From Flavobacteriales bacterium (GTDB lineage Bacteria > Bacteroidota > Bacteroidia > Flavobacteriales_G > Salibacteraceae), in NCBI GenBank assembly GCA_013204105.1, contig JABMOM010000032.1, positions 62,001 to 126,000 of the forward strand: a stretch of DNA of 64,000 nucleotides, written 5' to 3'. The translations under genes and the position numbers were made by a program. Below, piece by piece: positions 17,425 to 26,120 of this stretch (position 1 is the stretch's first letter; every line of letters begins with the position of its first letter). The notes under the pieces are model-generated. The model was given only the letters and a program-made list of their open reading frames with translations, was not told the origin of the DNA and searched no databases.

Positions 17425-18315
17425 TCAGGAGAGCTGCATCGGAACTTCCATGAGCAGGACCTCCGCATCTGCATCTGCTTTAATGTCAAGGTTGTCAACA
17501 TTCCAAACGCCGATGCCATCTCGTTTGCCTAGACGTTGGCCACTGATGGTCAGGCTTCCATCCAAAACGAATACATATACTCCGTTACCAGGCTTCTTTA
17601 TGTCGTAGGAAGTTGTGAATCCCTTGTCAAATGATCCCAGGTGGAACCACGCATCTTGATGGATCCAAACGCCTTCGTCCTCCGCATGTGGGGAAAGCAC
17701 CTGCTGCAGCTTATTCTTTCGATCCTCGACTTTGAAATTCATCTGGTCGTATCGGGGTTGAACGTTCTTCTTTTTCGGGAATAACCAGATCTGAAGAAAC
17801 TTCACTGCACGGTCCTTGTTCTTGTTGAACTCGCTGTGTTGAATGCCGGTTCCAGCGCTCATAACTTGGACGTCGCCCTGTCGGATCACACCTTTGTTGC
17901 CCATGCTGTCTTTGTGCTCTAAGTCTCCTTCCAAAGGAATTGAAATGATTTCCATGTTGTTGTGAGGGTGCGTGCCGAATCCCATACCAGCCTCGACATG
18001 ATCATCGTTGAGCACCCGTAAAACACCAAAGTGCATCCGCTCAGGATTGTGGTAGTTAGCAAAGCTGAAAGTGTGGTTTGAGTCGAGCCAACCGTGGTTG
18101 GCGTGTCCGCGCGTACTGGCGCGGTGCAATACCATGTTTTCCATGATTTTGGGTGATGTATTGGGTAAATGATTGAATCCAACCCGGTCGGCCTCAGGTT
18201 GGAAAATGGAATGTTCGAGGTCAGAGACTTGCAGGTTGCTAGCCAAAGCTTTTGCCGCAGCCAAACCACCTACAACTCCCATTGCCGATCGCTTTATAAA
18301 ATCTTTTCTTTTCAT
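17425..18315 (-). CDS. Pirin family protein with an N-terminal export-like signal
   Basis: 296 aa. The bicupin pirin pattern is clear: GFGTHPHNNMEIISIPLEG and VMSAGTGIQHSEFN hold the metal-binding histidines and glutamate of the first cupin. Pirins bind Fe(II) and act as quercetinases or redox-sensitive proteins. The N-terminus (KRKDFIKRSAMGVVGGLAAA) looks like a signal, with KR in place of the Tat RR pair, which is unusual because most bacterial pirins are cytoplasmic. The start overlaps the stop of the DoxX gene by 4 bases. It is the last gene of the nitroreductase-GNAT-DoxX-pirin operon. Confidence 0.88.
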   Translation of the reverse strand: MKRKDFIKRSAMGVVGGLAAAKALASNLQVSDLEHSIFQPEADRVGFNHLPNTSPKIMENMVLHRASTRGHANHGWLDSNHTFSFANYHNPERMHFGVLRVLNDDHVEAGMGFGTHPHNNMEIISIPLEGDLEHKDSMGNKGVIRQGDVQVMSAGTGIQHSEFNKNKDRAVKFLQIWLFPKKKNVQPRYDQMNFKVEDRKNKLQQVLSPHAEDEGVWIHQDAWFHLGSFDKGFTTSYDIKKPGNGVYVFVLDGSLTISGQRLGKRDGIGVWNVDNLDIKADADAEVLLMEVPMQLS

Positions 18316-18722
18316 AATCGATTCAGTTTTGCGTCCAACGAAAATTTACCGGGTCCGGTAAGAAAGAGGGTGACGTAAGGGATCAAGAACAACAACCCGA
18401 ATTCTTGTTTCGCAAAAGGGTCATCGCCGTGAATGTAGAATACAGCCACCAGCATGGTAATGATCAATGGAACAAGTGAGAAGCGCGTGAAGAGGCCTAG
18501 GGCAAGGAAGAGGGAGCAGATTACTTCAGCGAATACGGCTAGCATCAAAGAAGGTGCTTCACCGATGCCCATGACGTCCGCAAAGCCAAAGTCGCCGTCA
18601 AGCATGCGCATCATCTTTCCCCAACCATGACTGAAAAGCATTGTCAGTCCAACGAAAACGCGCAAAAGCAAAAGCCCAGCGTCAATATGCAGTGCTTTTG
18701 TATTGGTCAGTATTCTTTTCAT
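18312..18722 (-). CDS. DoxX family membrane protein
   Basis: 136 aa with four predicted membrane segments: DAGLLLLRVFVGLTMLFSHG, a stretch around residues 50-70, PLIITMLVAVFYIHG and a final hydrophobic helix. The HGWGK motif is typical of DoxX/SURF4-like proteins, which are associated with thiol or radical detoxification in membranes. It overlaps both neighbours by 4 bases, so all are translationally coupled. Confidence 0.85.
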   Translation of the reverse strand: MKRILTNTKALHIDAGLLLLRVFVGLTMLFSHGWGKMMRMLDGDFGFADVMGIGEAPSLMLAVFAEVICSLFLALGLFTRFSLVPLIITMLVAVFYIHGDDPFAKQEFGLLFLIPYVTLFLTGPGKFSLDAKLNRL

Positions 18723-19009
18723 TTTCTCAGGACATCTCGCATTTCGGGCGTCTTTTCAATGATCGCCTTAGCGAAAGGACAAAGGGGAAGGATTTTTTGA
18801 TCATGCTGTCTTGCCCAATCCACAGCGTACACCACGATCTTCTTTCCTGCTCCAGTGCCTTTAGCCGATGGGTTGACCGCTGTATGGTTAATGATGAAGT
18901 TGTTGGCGTCAATCCTCGAATAGCTCATGCGAGCCATCGTATCATCCCCAACGCGCATTTCGAAAAGACCGCGGGATTGTTCTTCGCTTTGATGAAAAGT
19001 CGCTTCCAT
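18719..19009 (-). CDS. GNAT-like N-acetyltransferase (YjdJ type)
   Basis: 96 aa. It matches short GCN5-related acetyltransferases: ANNFIINHTAVNPSAKGTGAGKKIV with the acetyl-CoA pyrophosphate loop, and a terminal LPLCPFAKAIIEKTPE. This single-domain form is about 90 aa in the family. The target is unknown. Its start base coincides with the end of the nitroreductase gene. Confidence 0.85.
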   Translation of the reverse strand: MEATFHQSEEQSRGLFEMRVGDDTMARMSYSRIDANNFIINHTAVNPSAKGTGAGKKIVVYAVDWARQHDQKILPLCPFAKAIIEKTPEMRDVLRK

Positions 19010-19605
19010 TAGTGCTTATGTTCTTCGGCAATCGCGTCAATCGGCTTCCGTGCCCGTTTTCCGGTTTCACGCGATTTGAACGGCTCTTCTAGCCGAGATG
19101 GGTCGTCAAGATAGCCCAAGACAATGAAACAAGCAGGATCCCATTCTTCGGGGTTAATGTTAAACTCTTGAAGTGTTTCTTGCATGTGAAAGCCACCCAT
19201 CATGTGTCCGAAGATGTCGTGGTGTGCGGCTTGCAGCAGTAAACTGGTGTTCGCCGCACCCGTGTCATGCATGTGATGGTGATTCAGTTGCCCGTTGCGC
19301 TCGAAGTGTTTTTTGGCAAGAGAAAGGAGCATTACGGCGCCCTCCTTTGCCCAAACCTTGTTGCCATCCATAAGGCAGGCCGCCATGCGGTCAAAGGCCT
19401 CTGTGCCACGATGGGCATAGATGTATTTCCACGGCTGTTCGTTCATGCTACTGGCAGCCCACGAGGCCGCTTCGATCAATGTGTCGAGGCTTTCTTTAGA
19501 GATCGGCTTATCGGAGAAAGAACGCGCGCTCCACCGCTTCTTGATCAATTCGTGCACATCGTGCTGCGTCTCGGCTGTCTTGGTCATTTTTGTTGTTGTT
19601 TCCAT
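19009..19605 (-). CDS. Nitroreductase family protein
   Basis: 198 aa from ATG 19605 (ATG 19587 is an alternative). FMN-dependent NAD(P)H oxidoreductase with the classic KKRWSARSFSDKPIS opening, AASWAASSMNEQPWKYIY and GAANTSLLLQAAHHDIFGHMMGGF. It heads a four-gene operon with GNAT, DoxX and pirin, a set that looks like a response to electrophiles or quinones. A -7 box (TACATTTG, minus strand, 19614-19621) lies 8 bases upstream of ATG 19605, and the region contains the 8-base palindrome TGTATACA (19618-19625) and repeated ATACA/TGTAT motifs that could bind a regulator. Confidence 0.88.
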   Translation of the reverse strand: METTTKMTKTAETQHDVHELIKKRWSARSFSDKPISKESLDTLIEAASWAASSMNEQPWKYIYAHRGTEAFDRMAACLMDGNKVWAKEGAVMLLSLAKKHFERNGQLNHHHMHDTGAANTSLLLQAAHHDIFGHMMGGFHMQETLQEFNINPEEWDPACFIVLGYLDDPSRLEEPFKSRETGKRARKPIDAIAEEHKH

Positions 19606-19613
19606 TTCAATGA

Positions 19614-19625
19614 CAAATGTATACA
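19614..19625 (-). promoter_or_regulatory. Promoter box and palindrome upstream of the nitroreductase operon
   Basis: The minus strand reads TACATTTG at 19621-19614, a perfect -7 element, overlapping the palindrome TGTATACA at 19618-19625. Further TGTAT and TACATA motifs follow up to about 19655. The overlap of box and palindrome fits repressor control, but no regulator gene is adjacent. Confidence 0.45.
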
Positions 19626-19697
19626 AATACAATAAATGTATCTACATACATATAAATCATCTTCTTCACATCGAAACGAATGAGCGGCGAAAAAGGT

Positions 19698-20963
19698 TTA
19701 ATCTGGTTTAGAAGCGTAAGGGTCTTCCGTGATGCCATCTTCCGGTTTTTCTCGGTTTAGCATCTCGAGAACTTCGTCTCCCAAGTCCTTGTCATTCGCC
19801 CGGATCATAGCCCATGTCATGACCAAAGCGGTGGCTATAATAACGAACAAGAGAATGCCCGTATCAAAGGATGCGACCTGGAGTTCTTGAGGAATGGCAA
19901 AGAAGAGGAGCACGGTAATCAAACCACGGGGAGCTACATAGACTTCCGGGTAGATGTCCCTGCCTAAGAACCATTGAAACATCATGAACCGCAAACCATA
20001 GATGGAGGCGAGGATGAGGGCCGATACGAGGATGACCTTTATGCTGAGCAAAGAGCTCAACATGATCGTGATGCCGAAAATGATGAAGAAGAAGGTGCGA
20101 ACGATGAAAGCCGTTTCCCCAGTGACGATATGTAATTCGTGAAAGAGTGTCTTGACACTGTCTTCATTGAGGTGCTTTTTAAGAAAGCCGGGAAAGAAAA
20201 TATTGGCATTGCTGATGACCAGTCCGAATACAAGTATGATGATCAAGCTGGAGAGATGCAGCTGCTTTCCAATCGCATAAAGCAGGATTAAAATGGCGAT
20301 CAATAAGAATGTTTTTACCTGAGAACGCACGTTTTGAAACACATAGACCAATCCATAGGAAGCGACCGCACTCACTACGATCGTGATCAATAAATTGATG
20401 AAGAAATCTCCGACTGCTCCTGACCCAGAACCTGGTTCTGTCAAAGAGATGAGGAAGTAAAAGAACATGATGCCCAAGATGTCACTGAACGTACTCTCGT
20501 AAATACAGAACTCCTTCTTTTTCTCAGGAAGAAAGGAAACGGATGGAATGATAATGGCGCTGCTGAGTATGGACAATGGCACTGCGTAGATCATCGCTTG
20601 TAGCCACGTGAAATCTGGCAGGATCAGTAAGATGATGAATGCTGCAATGATGGATGAGACTACGAGGCCGAGCAATGCGATTAACATCGATAGACCGATC
20701 AAGGGCATCTTCTTCTTTTCCAGCTTCAGATCCAAGGCCGCTTCAAGCACGATCATGATCAGTCCAACGATTCCAAGGATTTCGAGGTATGGAAACCAAT
20801 CGATGCGGCCCACATCAGCGTAATTCATCGCTTGTTTTATCAGAATGCCGGTGATGATCAGCAGCAATACGGAAGGGATGTTATACCGCTTCGCGATGAG
20901 GTTGAAGAAATAAGAAAGGATGACCAGCACAGACGCTGCGATGACCAAGGTATAGGCGCTCAT
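19698..20963 (-). CDS. Cation:proton antiporter (CPA family)
   Basis: 421 aa, about 12 hydrophobic segments. The N-terminal half matches Na+/H+ exchanger-type proteins: YNIPSVLLLIITGILIKQA, LEILGIVGLIMIVLEAALDLKL, and YAVPLSILSSAIIIPSVSFLPE, where the unwound helix is expected. The C-terminus is a short charged cytosolic tail. The exported ion (Na+ or K+) is not clear. No operon partner overlaps; the DUF389 gene lies 70 bases upstream on the same strand. Confidence 0.85.
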   Translation of the reverse strand: MSAYTLVIAASVLVILSYFFNLIAKRYNIPSVLLLIITGILIKQAMNYADVGRIDWFPYLEILGIVGLIMIVLEAALDLKLEKKKMPLIGLSMLIALLGLVVSSIIAAFIILLILPDFTWLQAMIYAVPLSILSSAIIIPSVSFLPEKKKEFCIYESTFSDILGIMFFYFLISLTEPGSGSGAVGDFFINLLITIVVSAVASYGLVYVFQNVRSQVKTFLLIAILILLYAIGKQLHLSSLIIILVFGLVISNANIFFPGFLKKHLNEDSVKTLFHELHIVTGETAFIVRTFFFIIFGITIMLSSLLSIKVILVSALILASIYGLRFMMFQWFLGRDIYPEVYVAPRGLITVLLFFAIPQELQVASFDTGILLFVIIATALVMTWAMIRANDKDLGDEVLEMLNREKPEDGITEDPYASKPD

Positions 20964-21033
20964 AGGCTCTGTTTAGCTACCAGGTAAACCAGTTGTTGGG
21001 CGGAAAGGTAAGCAATAGGACATAGGCCTAAAC

Positions 21034-22503
21034 TCAATCCACTTGGATGACCAGGCGGAGTGATTCGGCCTTGCAACGGGCTTTCAACCAGCTCTCCAAG
21101 CGATCTGTTTCTTCTTTTTTAGGACGTTTCTTGAAATGCACGTAGGCAAAGGTCACCGTGTCGATCCGCATGCTGTCCATGTTTACAATCGGATTGCGCA
21201 TCAGCGTAAATTCTTTAACATTCTCGTGTTGTGCCTTGAGTTCCGCAGAGATGTCATCGATCGGTAATTCGTGCGATTTTAATTTATAGATCTCATTTTC
21301 AAGTACTTTGATCTGTTCATCTTTGGATTGGATCACATCCTCGTTGCGTTTGTAAAGGTCTTCGATGATCCCCGTCTTCATACTCTGGTTCATGAGCTGT
21401 ACCGTTTCCATGTCTAAGCCGGCATCGTTGATGGGGCCTTGTCGCACTACAAGCACGGCATCTGAGAGTCGACTGTTTTGCTTCAACTTGTTCTCAAGGA
21501 GTTTGATGGTCTCAGAAGATATAGGTTGCCCGATCAGCGCAACTTCAATCCTTTTGTTCTCACCCTCTACCACGACGTTTTTACTGATAACCTGTGCCTG
21601 ATCAAACACGAAGTTTTCTGTGATGAAAACGCCCGCTTCTCGCTGGAAGACACTTTCCCTAACCAAATTGTAAGCGATGAAAAGACTGGGTAGAATCACA
21701 ATGATCACAAAGCCCGCAATCCAGCGCTTCACCCTTTTCTCTCGCGCAGCATCCACAAAATCTCGCGTCGGATACTTGAGAAAGCGAACGATGATAGTGG
21801 TAGAAAGACTGATGAAAACCGAATTGATCGTGAACAGATAGAAAGCTCCGAGGAAGTAACTGAGGTTACCGGTGGCAATCCCATAACCGGCCGTGCAAAG
21901 GGGAGGCATGAGCGCGGTTGCGATGGCAACACCCGGAATGGCATTGCTCTTTTCCCTGCGAGAACCAGCGACAATGCCCGCCAATCCGCCGAAGATCGCA
22001 ATGAGTACATCCCAGATGGTTGGTGTGGTGCGGGCGAGTAATTCGCTCTGTGCATCGTTCAGAGGGGTTAGAAAGAAGTAAATCGTGGAAGTAAGAACGG
22101 AGATGCCTACCATGAGGCCTAGGTTCTTCCCAGATCGTTTGATCAGATCGAAATCGTTGATACCCACGCCCATGCCCACGCCCATAATGGGACCCATGAG
22201 TGGGGAGATCAACATCGCTCCGATGATGACCGCGGCTGAGTTCATGTTGAGTCCGATCGATGCAACGAGGATCGCAAAGACTAGAATCCAGACGTTGGTG
22301 CCCCGGAATTCGATCCCCTTTTTGATGTAATCGATCGTTTCTTGTGGATCTGCTTTGTCTTCGTCCAAACTGACACGTTGACGAAGAAAAACCAATATTT
22401 CCTTTATAGAACGAGAGAGGCCCGTGCGGGGAGTAGCTTCAGGTGGGGTGCTTTCTGGTTTCGGATCGGCGCCGGAGGAAGAAGTGTCAGAGTCGTTTTG
22501 CAT
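21034..22503 (-). CDS. DUF389 (TIGR00341) membrane protein
   Basis: 489 aa. The DUF389 core occupies about residues 70-290: ILVFAILVASIGLNMNSAAVIIGAMLISPLMGPIMG, then GIVAGSRREKSNAIPGVAIATALMPPLC. Several membrane helices follow, then a soluble coiled-coil-prone domain of about 190 residues to the C-terminus. The N-terminus is a Pro/Ser-rich acidic linker. The family's function is not established. It is likely in one transcript with the downstream antiporter. Confidence 0.88.
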   Translation of the reverse strand: MQNDSDTSSSGADPKPESTPPEATPRTGLSRSIKEILVFLRQRVSLDEDKADPQETIDYIKKGIEFRGTNVWILVFAILVASIGLNMNSAAVIIGAMLISPLMGPIMGVGMGVGINDFDLIKRSGKNLGLMVGISVLTSTIYFFLTPLNDAQSELLARTTPTIWDVLIAIFGGLAGIVAGSRREKSNAIPGVAIATALMPPLCTAGYGIATGNLSYFLGAFYLFTINSVFISLSTTIIVRFLKYPTRDFVDAAREKRVKRWIAGFVIIVILPSLFIAYNLVRESVFQREAGVFITENFVFDQAQVISKNVVVEGENKRIEVALIGQPISSETIKLLENKLKQNSRLSDAVLVVRQGPINDAGLDMETVQLMNQSMKTGIIEDLYKRNEDVIQSKDEQIKVLENEIYKLKSHELPIDDISAELKAQHENVKEFTLMRNPIVNMDSMRIDTVTFAYVHFKKRPKKEETDRLESWLKARCKAESLRLVIQVD

Positions 22504-22608
22504 GGCCGTATTTGGTCTGACTAAAGTGCGAAAGATTTTATTGGTGTACCCAAGCTGCTGAAAATATTTCTAGTCGATTGCCCCGGGGGCTATTCCTATG
22601 CCCTATAC

Positions 22609-22616
22609 TATCTTTG
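22609..22616 (+). promoter_or_regulatory. -7 promoter element of the E1 gene
   Basis: TATCTTTG, a perfect TAnnTTTG, 20 bases before the ATG at 22637. It lies inside the extended open frame, which argues for the downstream ATG as the true start. Confidence 0.5.
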
Positions 22617-22636
22617 GCAGCCCGAATTTTGGAGAT

Positions 22637-24730
22637 ATGCGTGAGACAACGAAAGAGGTGAAGACGAAGCTGCCGGTTGAAAAGAAGACCTTACTGAGGG
22701 CTTGGGAATTGATGAGTACGGCCAAGCGTATGAGTGACTTGTACAACGAGAACATTCAATTGACCTCCAAATACGTCCACGCCACAAGCCGAGGGCACGA
22801 AGCAGCCCAATTGGCATTGGCGCTTCAACTCAAACCACAAGACTTTGTAGCACCTTATTACCGAGATGACTCTATTCTGCTCGGAATTGGGATGCGGCCT
22901 TACGACCTTATGCTACAGCTCTTCGCCAAGCGCGATGATCCCTTCTCCGGAGGTCGAACGTATTATTGTCACCCGTCGCTCAACGATCCTGACAAACCAA
23001 AAATCCCGCATCAATCGTCGGCCACGGGAATGCAGGCGATTCCTACTACGGGTGTTGGAATGGGCATACAATACAAAGAGAAACTAGGACTGGCGAAGGA
23101 TTATAAGGGTGAGAATCCAGTGGTTGTTTGTTCCCTTGGTGACGCGTCTATTACAGAAGGTGAAGTAGCCGAGGCATTTCAAATGGCTGTATTGAAGCAA
23201 TTGCCGATGCTCTATTTCATTCAAGACAACGAATGGGATATTTCGGCAAGTGCTGATGAAATTCGTGCGGGTGATGCAACGCATTATGCAAAAGGCTTCA
23301 AAGGGCTCGAGGTAATTACCGTTGAACACGGCCATGATTTCATCGCTTGCTACGAAGCCTTGAATCGCGCAATCACAACCATCCGAAAAGAGCGCAGGCC
23401 GTTTTTAGTCCACTTGAAGGTTCCACTGCTCAGTCACCACACTTCAGGGGTGCGCATGGAATGGTACCGCGATGACCTTGAAGACGACCGCAAACGCGAT
23501 CCGCATCCCTTCTTCAAGAACCAACTCTTGGCCTTAGGGATCAAGAGCGACGACCTCGAAAAATTACAGATGGAGGCGATTGAGCGGGTAGAAAAGGACT
23601 TCAAGAAAGCACAGAAGGCAGAAGATCCCAAACCGGAGGATTTGACCGATCACATCTTCGCCCCCACCCCGATCACGGAGGAAAGGGGAGAACGCGATCC
23701 GAAAGGAAAGGAAAAGACGGTCATGGTCGACAGCGCTTTGTTCGCCATGCGGGAATTGCTTGAAAAGCATCCTGAAGCCTTGCTCTATGGACAAGACGTT
23801 GGCCATCGATTAGGCGGCGTTTTCCGTGAAGCGGCTACGCTTGCGGATAAATTTGGAAAGGATAGGGTATTCAACACGCCGATTCAAGAGGCATTCATCA
23901 TCGGCTCTACCGTTGGCATGAGTGCTGTCGGTCTTAAACCAATTGTAGAAGTGCAGTTTGCGGATTACATCTGGCCAGGGCTGAACCAACTCTTTACCGA
24001 AGTGAGTCGAAGCTACTACCTCAGCAACGGCAAATGGCCAGTCAGCTGTGTGATCCGAGTTCCGGTTGGAGCCTATGGAAGTGGGGGTCCCTACCACAGT
24101 TCTTCCATCGAGAGTATACTGTCCAATATTCGCGGAATCAAAGTCGCATATCCTTGTACAGGGGCGGATTTGAAGGGATTGCTCAAGGCAGCTTACTATG
24201 ATCCAAACCCTTGCGTGTTGTTGGAACACAAAGGGTTGTATTGGAGTAAAATCAAAGGCACCGAAGGCGCGAAGACCACCGAGCCGAGCGAAGACTATGT
24301 CGTTCCATTTGGAAAGGCGCGCATTGTACAAGAAGCCGATCCTGATATGGTTAAGCGCGGTGAGAGCTGTGTAGTGATTACATACGGACGTGGAGTTTAT
24401 TGGAGTGAAGCAGCGGCCAAATCTTTCCCAGGAAGGGTTGAGATCTTGGATCTACGTTCCATTCAGCCGGTCGATGCGGAAGCCATCTTCGCTGCTACCA
24501 AGCGACATGGTAAGGTGGTGGTGGTGACGGAAGAGCCTCGTGGAAGTAGTTTCGGCCAAGGCATCGCAGGACGGGTGGTGGACGACTGTTTCGAATACTT
24601 GGATGCGCCTGTGATCACGGTAGGGGCTGTTGATACTCCAGCCATTCCATTGAATGAGATATTGGAGGCTACTTATCTTCCCGATGAGGATCAGGTCAGA
24701 GAGGCCTTAGAACGAGTGCTTTCTTTCTAA
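22637..24730 (+). CDS. 2-oxoacid dehydrogenase E1, fused alpha and beta subunits (branched-chain type)
   Basis: 697 aa from ATG 22637. Residues 1 to about 345 are the alpha subunit: RGHEAAQLALALQL, YYRDDSILLGIG, CHPSLNDPDKPKIPHQSS and the thiamine-diphosphate motif GDASITEGEVAEAF ending in DNEW. Residues from about 365 onward are the beta subunit: LLYGQDVGHRLGGVFREA, NTPIQEAFIIGSTVGMS, EVQFADYIWPG, PVGAYGSGGPYHSSSIE. It decarboxylates branched-chain 2-oxoacids, passing the acyl group to a lipoyl E2 that is not in the window. The fused form is common in Bacteroidota. Its stop overlaps the stop of the opposing aminotransferase gene by 4 bases. Confidence 0.92.
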   Translation: MRETTKEVKTKLPVEKKTLLRAWELMSTAKRMSDLYNENIQLTSKYVHATSRGHEAAQLALALQLKPQDFVAPYYRDDSILLGIGMRPYDLMLQLFAKRDDPFSGGRTYYCHPSLNDPDKPKIPHQSSATGMQAIPTTGVGMGIQYKEKLGLAKDYKGENPVVVCSLGDASITEGEVAEAFQMAVLKQLPMLYFIQDNEWDISASADEIRAGDATHYAKGFKGLEVITVEHGHDFIACYEALNRAITTIRKERRPFLVHLKVPLLSHHTSGVRMEWYRDDLEDDRKRDPHPFFKNQLLALGIKSDDLEKLQMEAIERVEKDFKKAQKAEDPKPEDLTDHIFAPTPITEERGERDPKGKEKTVMVDSALFAMRELLEKHPEALLYGQDVGHRLGGVFREAATLADKFGKDRVFNTPIQEAFIIGSTVGMSAVGLKPIVEVQFADYIWPGLNQLFTEVSRSYYLSNGKWPVSCVIRVPVGAYGSGGPYHSSSIESILSNIRGIKVAYPCTGADLKGLLKAAYYDPNPCVLLEHKGLYWSKIKGTEGAKTTEPSEDYVVPFGKARIVQEADPDMVKRGESCVVITYGRGVYWSEAAAKSFPGRVEILDLRSIQPVDAEAIFAATKRHGKVVVVTEEPRGSSFGQGIAGRVVDDCFEYLDAPVITVGAVDTPAIPLNEILEATYLPDEDQVREALERVLSF

Positions 24731-25815
24731 AGGCTCGCGAGCGAGCGAGCCAATAAGTCGTTCTCCTGCACTGTTCCTGTGGAGATCCGAACGCAATGGG
24801 CTAATCCAAAGGCGCGCAAGTGACGTATGAAAACACCTTTGTGCAACATTGCGTTGACAAACTGTTTCGCGTCTTCTTCTGAACCCAAGTCTACCATTAC
24901 AAAATTCCCAAAGGAAGCGGTGTAGCTTAACCCAGCATTTTCTAAGGCGCCGTAGTATTGAGACAAGGCTTTTCTGTTGACTTCTACCGTCTTTTGCACG
25001 TGTTCCACATCCTGGATTGCGCCCACTGCTGCGGCTTGTGATAGATGCGAAGGGGCAAAGGTCATGCGCACCTTGCGGATAGACTCGATCAAAGGCTGTG
25101 GCCCGAGGGCATAGCCTACCCGAATACCAGCAATGCCATGTGCCTTGCTAAAGGTTCGGAGCGTAATGACATTTGGTCGTCGCATTTGAAAGCTGTCGGG
25201 GTATTCCTCTGACAAGGCCTTGGCGTACTCAAAGTAAGCTTCATCCACAATCACAAGCACCTCCTTGGACACGGAATGTACCAAGCGTTCTAATTCAACG
25301 CGGCTGATCATAGCCCCAGTTGGATTGTTAGGATTGGCCACATAAATAGCCTTGGTTTTTGGTCCTACCGATGCGATGAGTTGATCGATGTCAAATTGAT
25401 ACCCTGCCGCGAGCGGGATCTTTTCACAGTGGACATTGTTCGCTTTCGCCCAAATATATACCGCCACGAAGGTTCCTTCGCAGGTGAGCAATTCGTCGCC
25501 AGGTTCAAAAAAAGCGCGCAGCATGCAGTCGAAAACGGATTCCGACCCGTTGTCCACCGTTACATTGGCGGAAGTGCAGTCGTTTTCCTGCGCAATGAGC
25601 GAACACAGCTTTTCTGCGGAAGGATCGGGATAGAGATGAGAAAGTGCTAAAGCGCTTTGAATCTCACTCAACGCCTTGGGTGAAGGGCCAAGGTTGTTTT
25701 CGTTGTTCCAGAGAACAGCCCATTCTTTCAGCCCCAGCTCTTGAACGATCTGCGCGACGGGTTTACCGGGCTTGTAAGAAACTAGATCTTGAATGTTGGA
25801 GGGTATGCGTACCAT
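24727..25815 (-). CDS. hisC: Histidinol-phosphate aminotransferase-like PLP enzyme
   Basis: 362 aa, fold-type I. The signature order is that of HisC: ANPNNPTGAMISR, VIVDEAYFEYA (Asp to the pyridine N) and the Schiff-base lysine in RTFSKAHGIAGIRVGYA. It converts histidinol phosphate and 2-oxoglutarate to imidazole acetol phosphate and glutamate, or acts on aromatic amino acids. It is not linked to other histidine genes here, so a different aminotransferase role is possible. It is tail-to-tail with the E1 gene, with 4 bases overlap. Confidence 0.85.
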   Translation of the reverse strand: MVRIPSNIQDLVSYKPGKPVAQIVQELGLKEWAVLWNNENNLGPSPKALSEIQSALALSHLYPDPSAEKLCSLIAQENDCTSANVTVDNGSESVFDCMLRAFFEPGDELLTCEGTFVAVYIWAKANNVHCEKIPLAAGYQFDIDQLIASVGPKTKAIYVANPNNPTGAMISRVELERLVHSVSKEVLVIVDEAYFEYAKALSEEYPDSFQMRRPNVITLRTFSKAHGIAGIRVGYALGPQPLIESIRKVRMTFAPSHLSQAAAVGAIQDVEHVQKTVEVNRKALSQYYGALENAGLSYTASFGNFVMVDLGSEEDAKQFVNAMLHKGVFIRHLRAFGLAHCVRISTGTVQENDLLARSLASL

Positions 25816-25880
25816 AGCGCCTACGATTCACACGATGGGTAGGTCCATCGCTTTGCAGGCTAAATGTACGCTTTCGGGTA

Positions 25881-26015
25881 TTAACCCAAAAGAAGCAGCA
25901 AGAAGATGACGATCAAAAGTGCAGAAGACAATACGATGCCGAATCCACCCATGGTGCTGTCGAATACTGTATTTAGGAAACCTTCTGGCTTTTCTTCGTG
26001 ATGATCGTGTGACAT
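25881..26015 (-). CDS. Small single-span membrane protein
   Basis: 44 aa from ATG 26015. A polar His/Glu-rich N-terminus (SHDHHEEKPEGF) is followed by one long membrane segment (MGGFGIVLSSALLIVIFLLLLLG) that ends the protein. The open frame extends further upstream to 26120, but the added residues do not look like coding sequence. I do not recognise it. It lies alone between the aminotransferase and the divergent carboxypeptidase. Confidence 0.55.
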   Translation of the reverse strand: MSHDHHEEKPEGFLNTVFDSTMGGFGIVLSSALLIVIFLLLLLG

Positions 26016-26120
26016 GCCTTTGAAATTTGAGACGAAAATAATCGATTCACTCAATTCTAACGTCTGTTCGAAAGGAAACCTTTTTGTACGGGTATATTCG
26101 TATGATAGAAACTCTTGCAT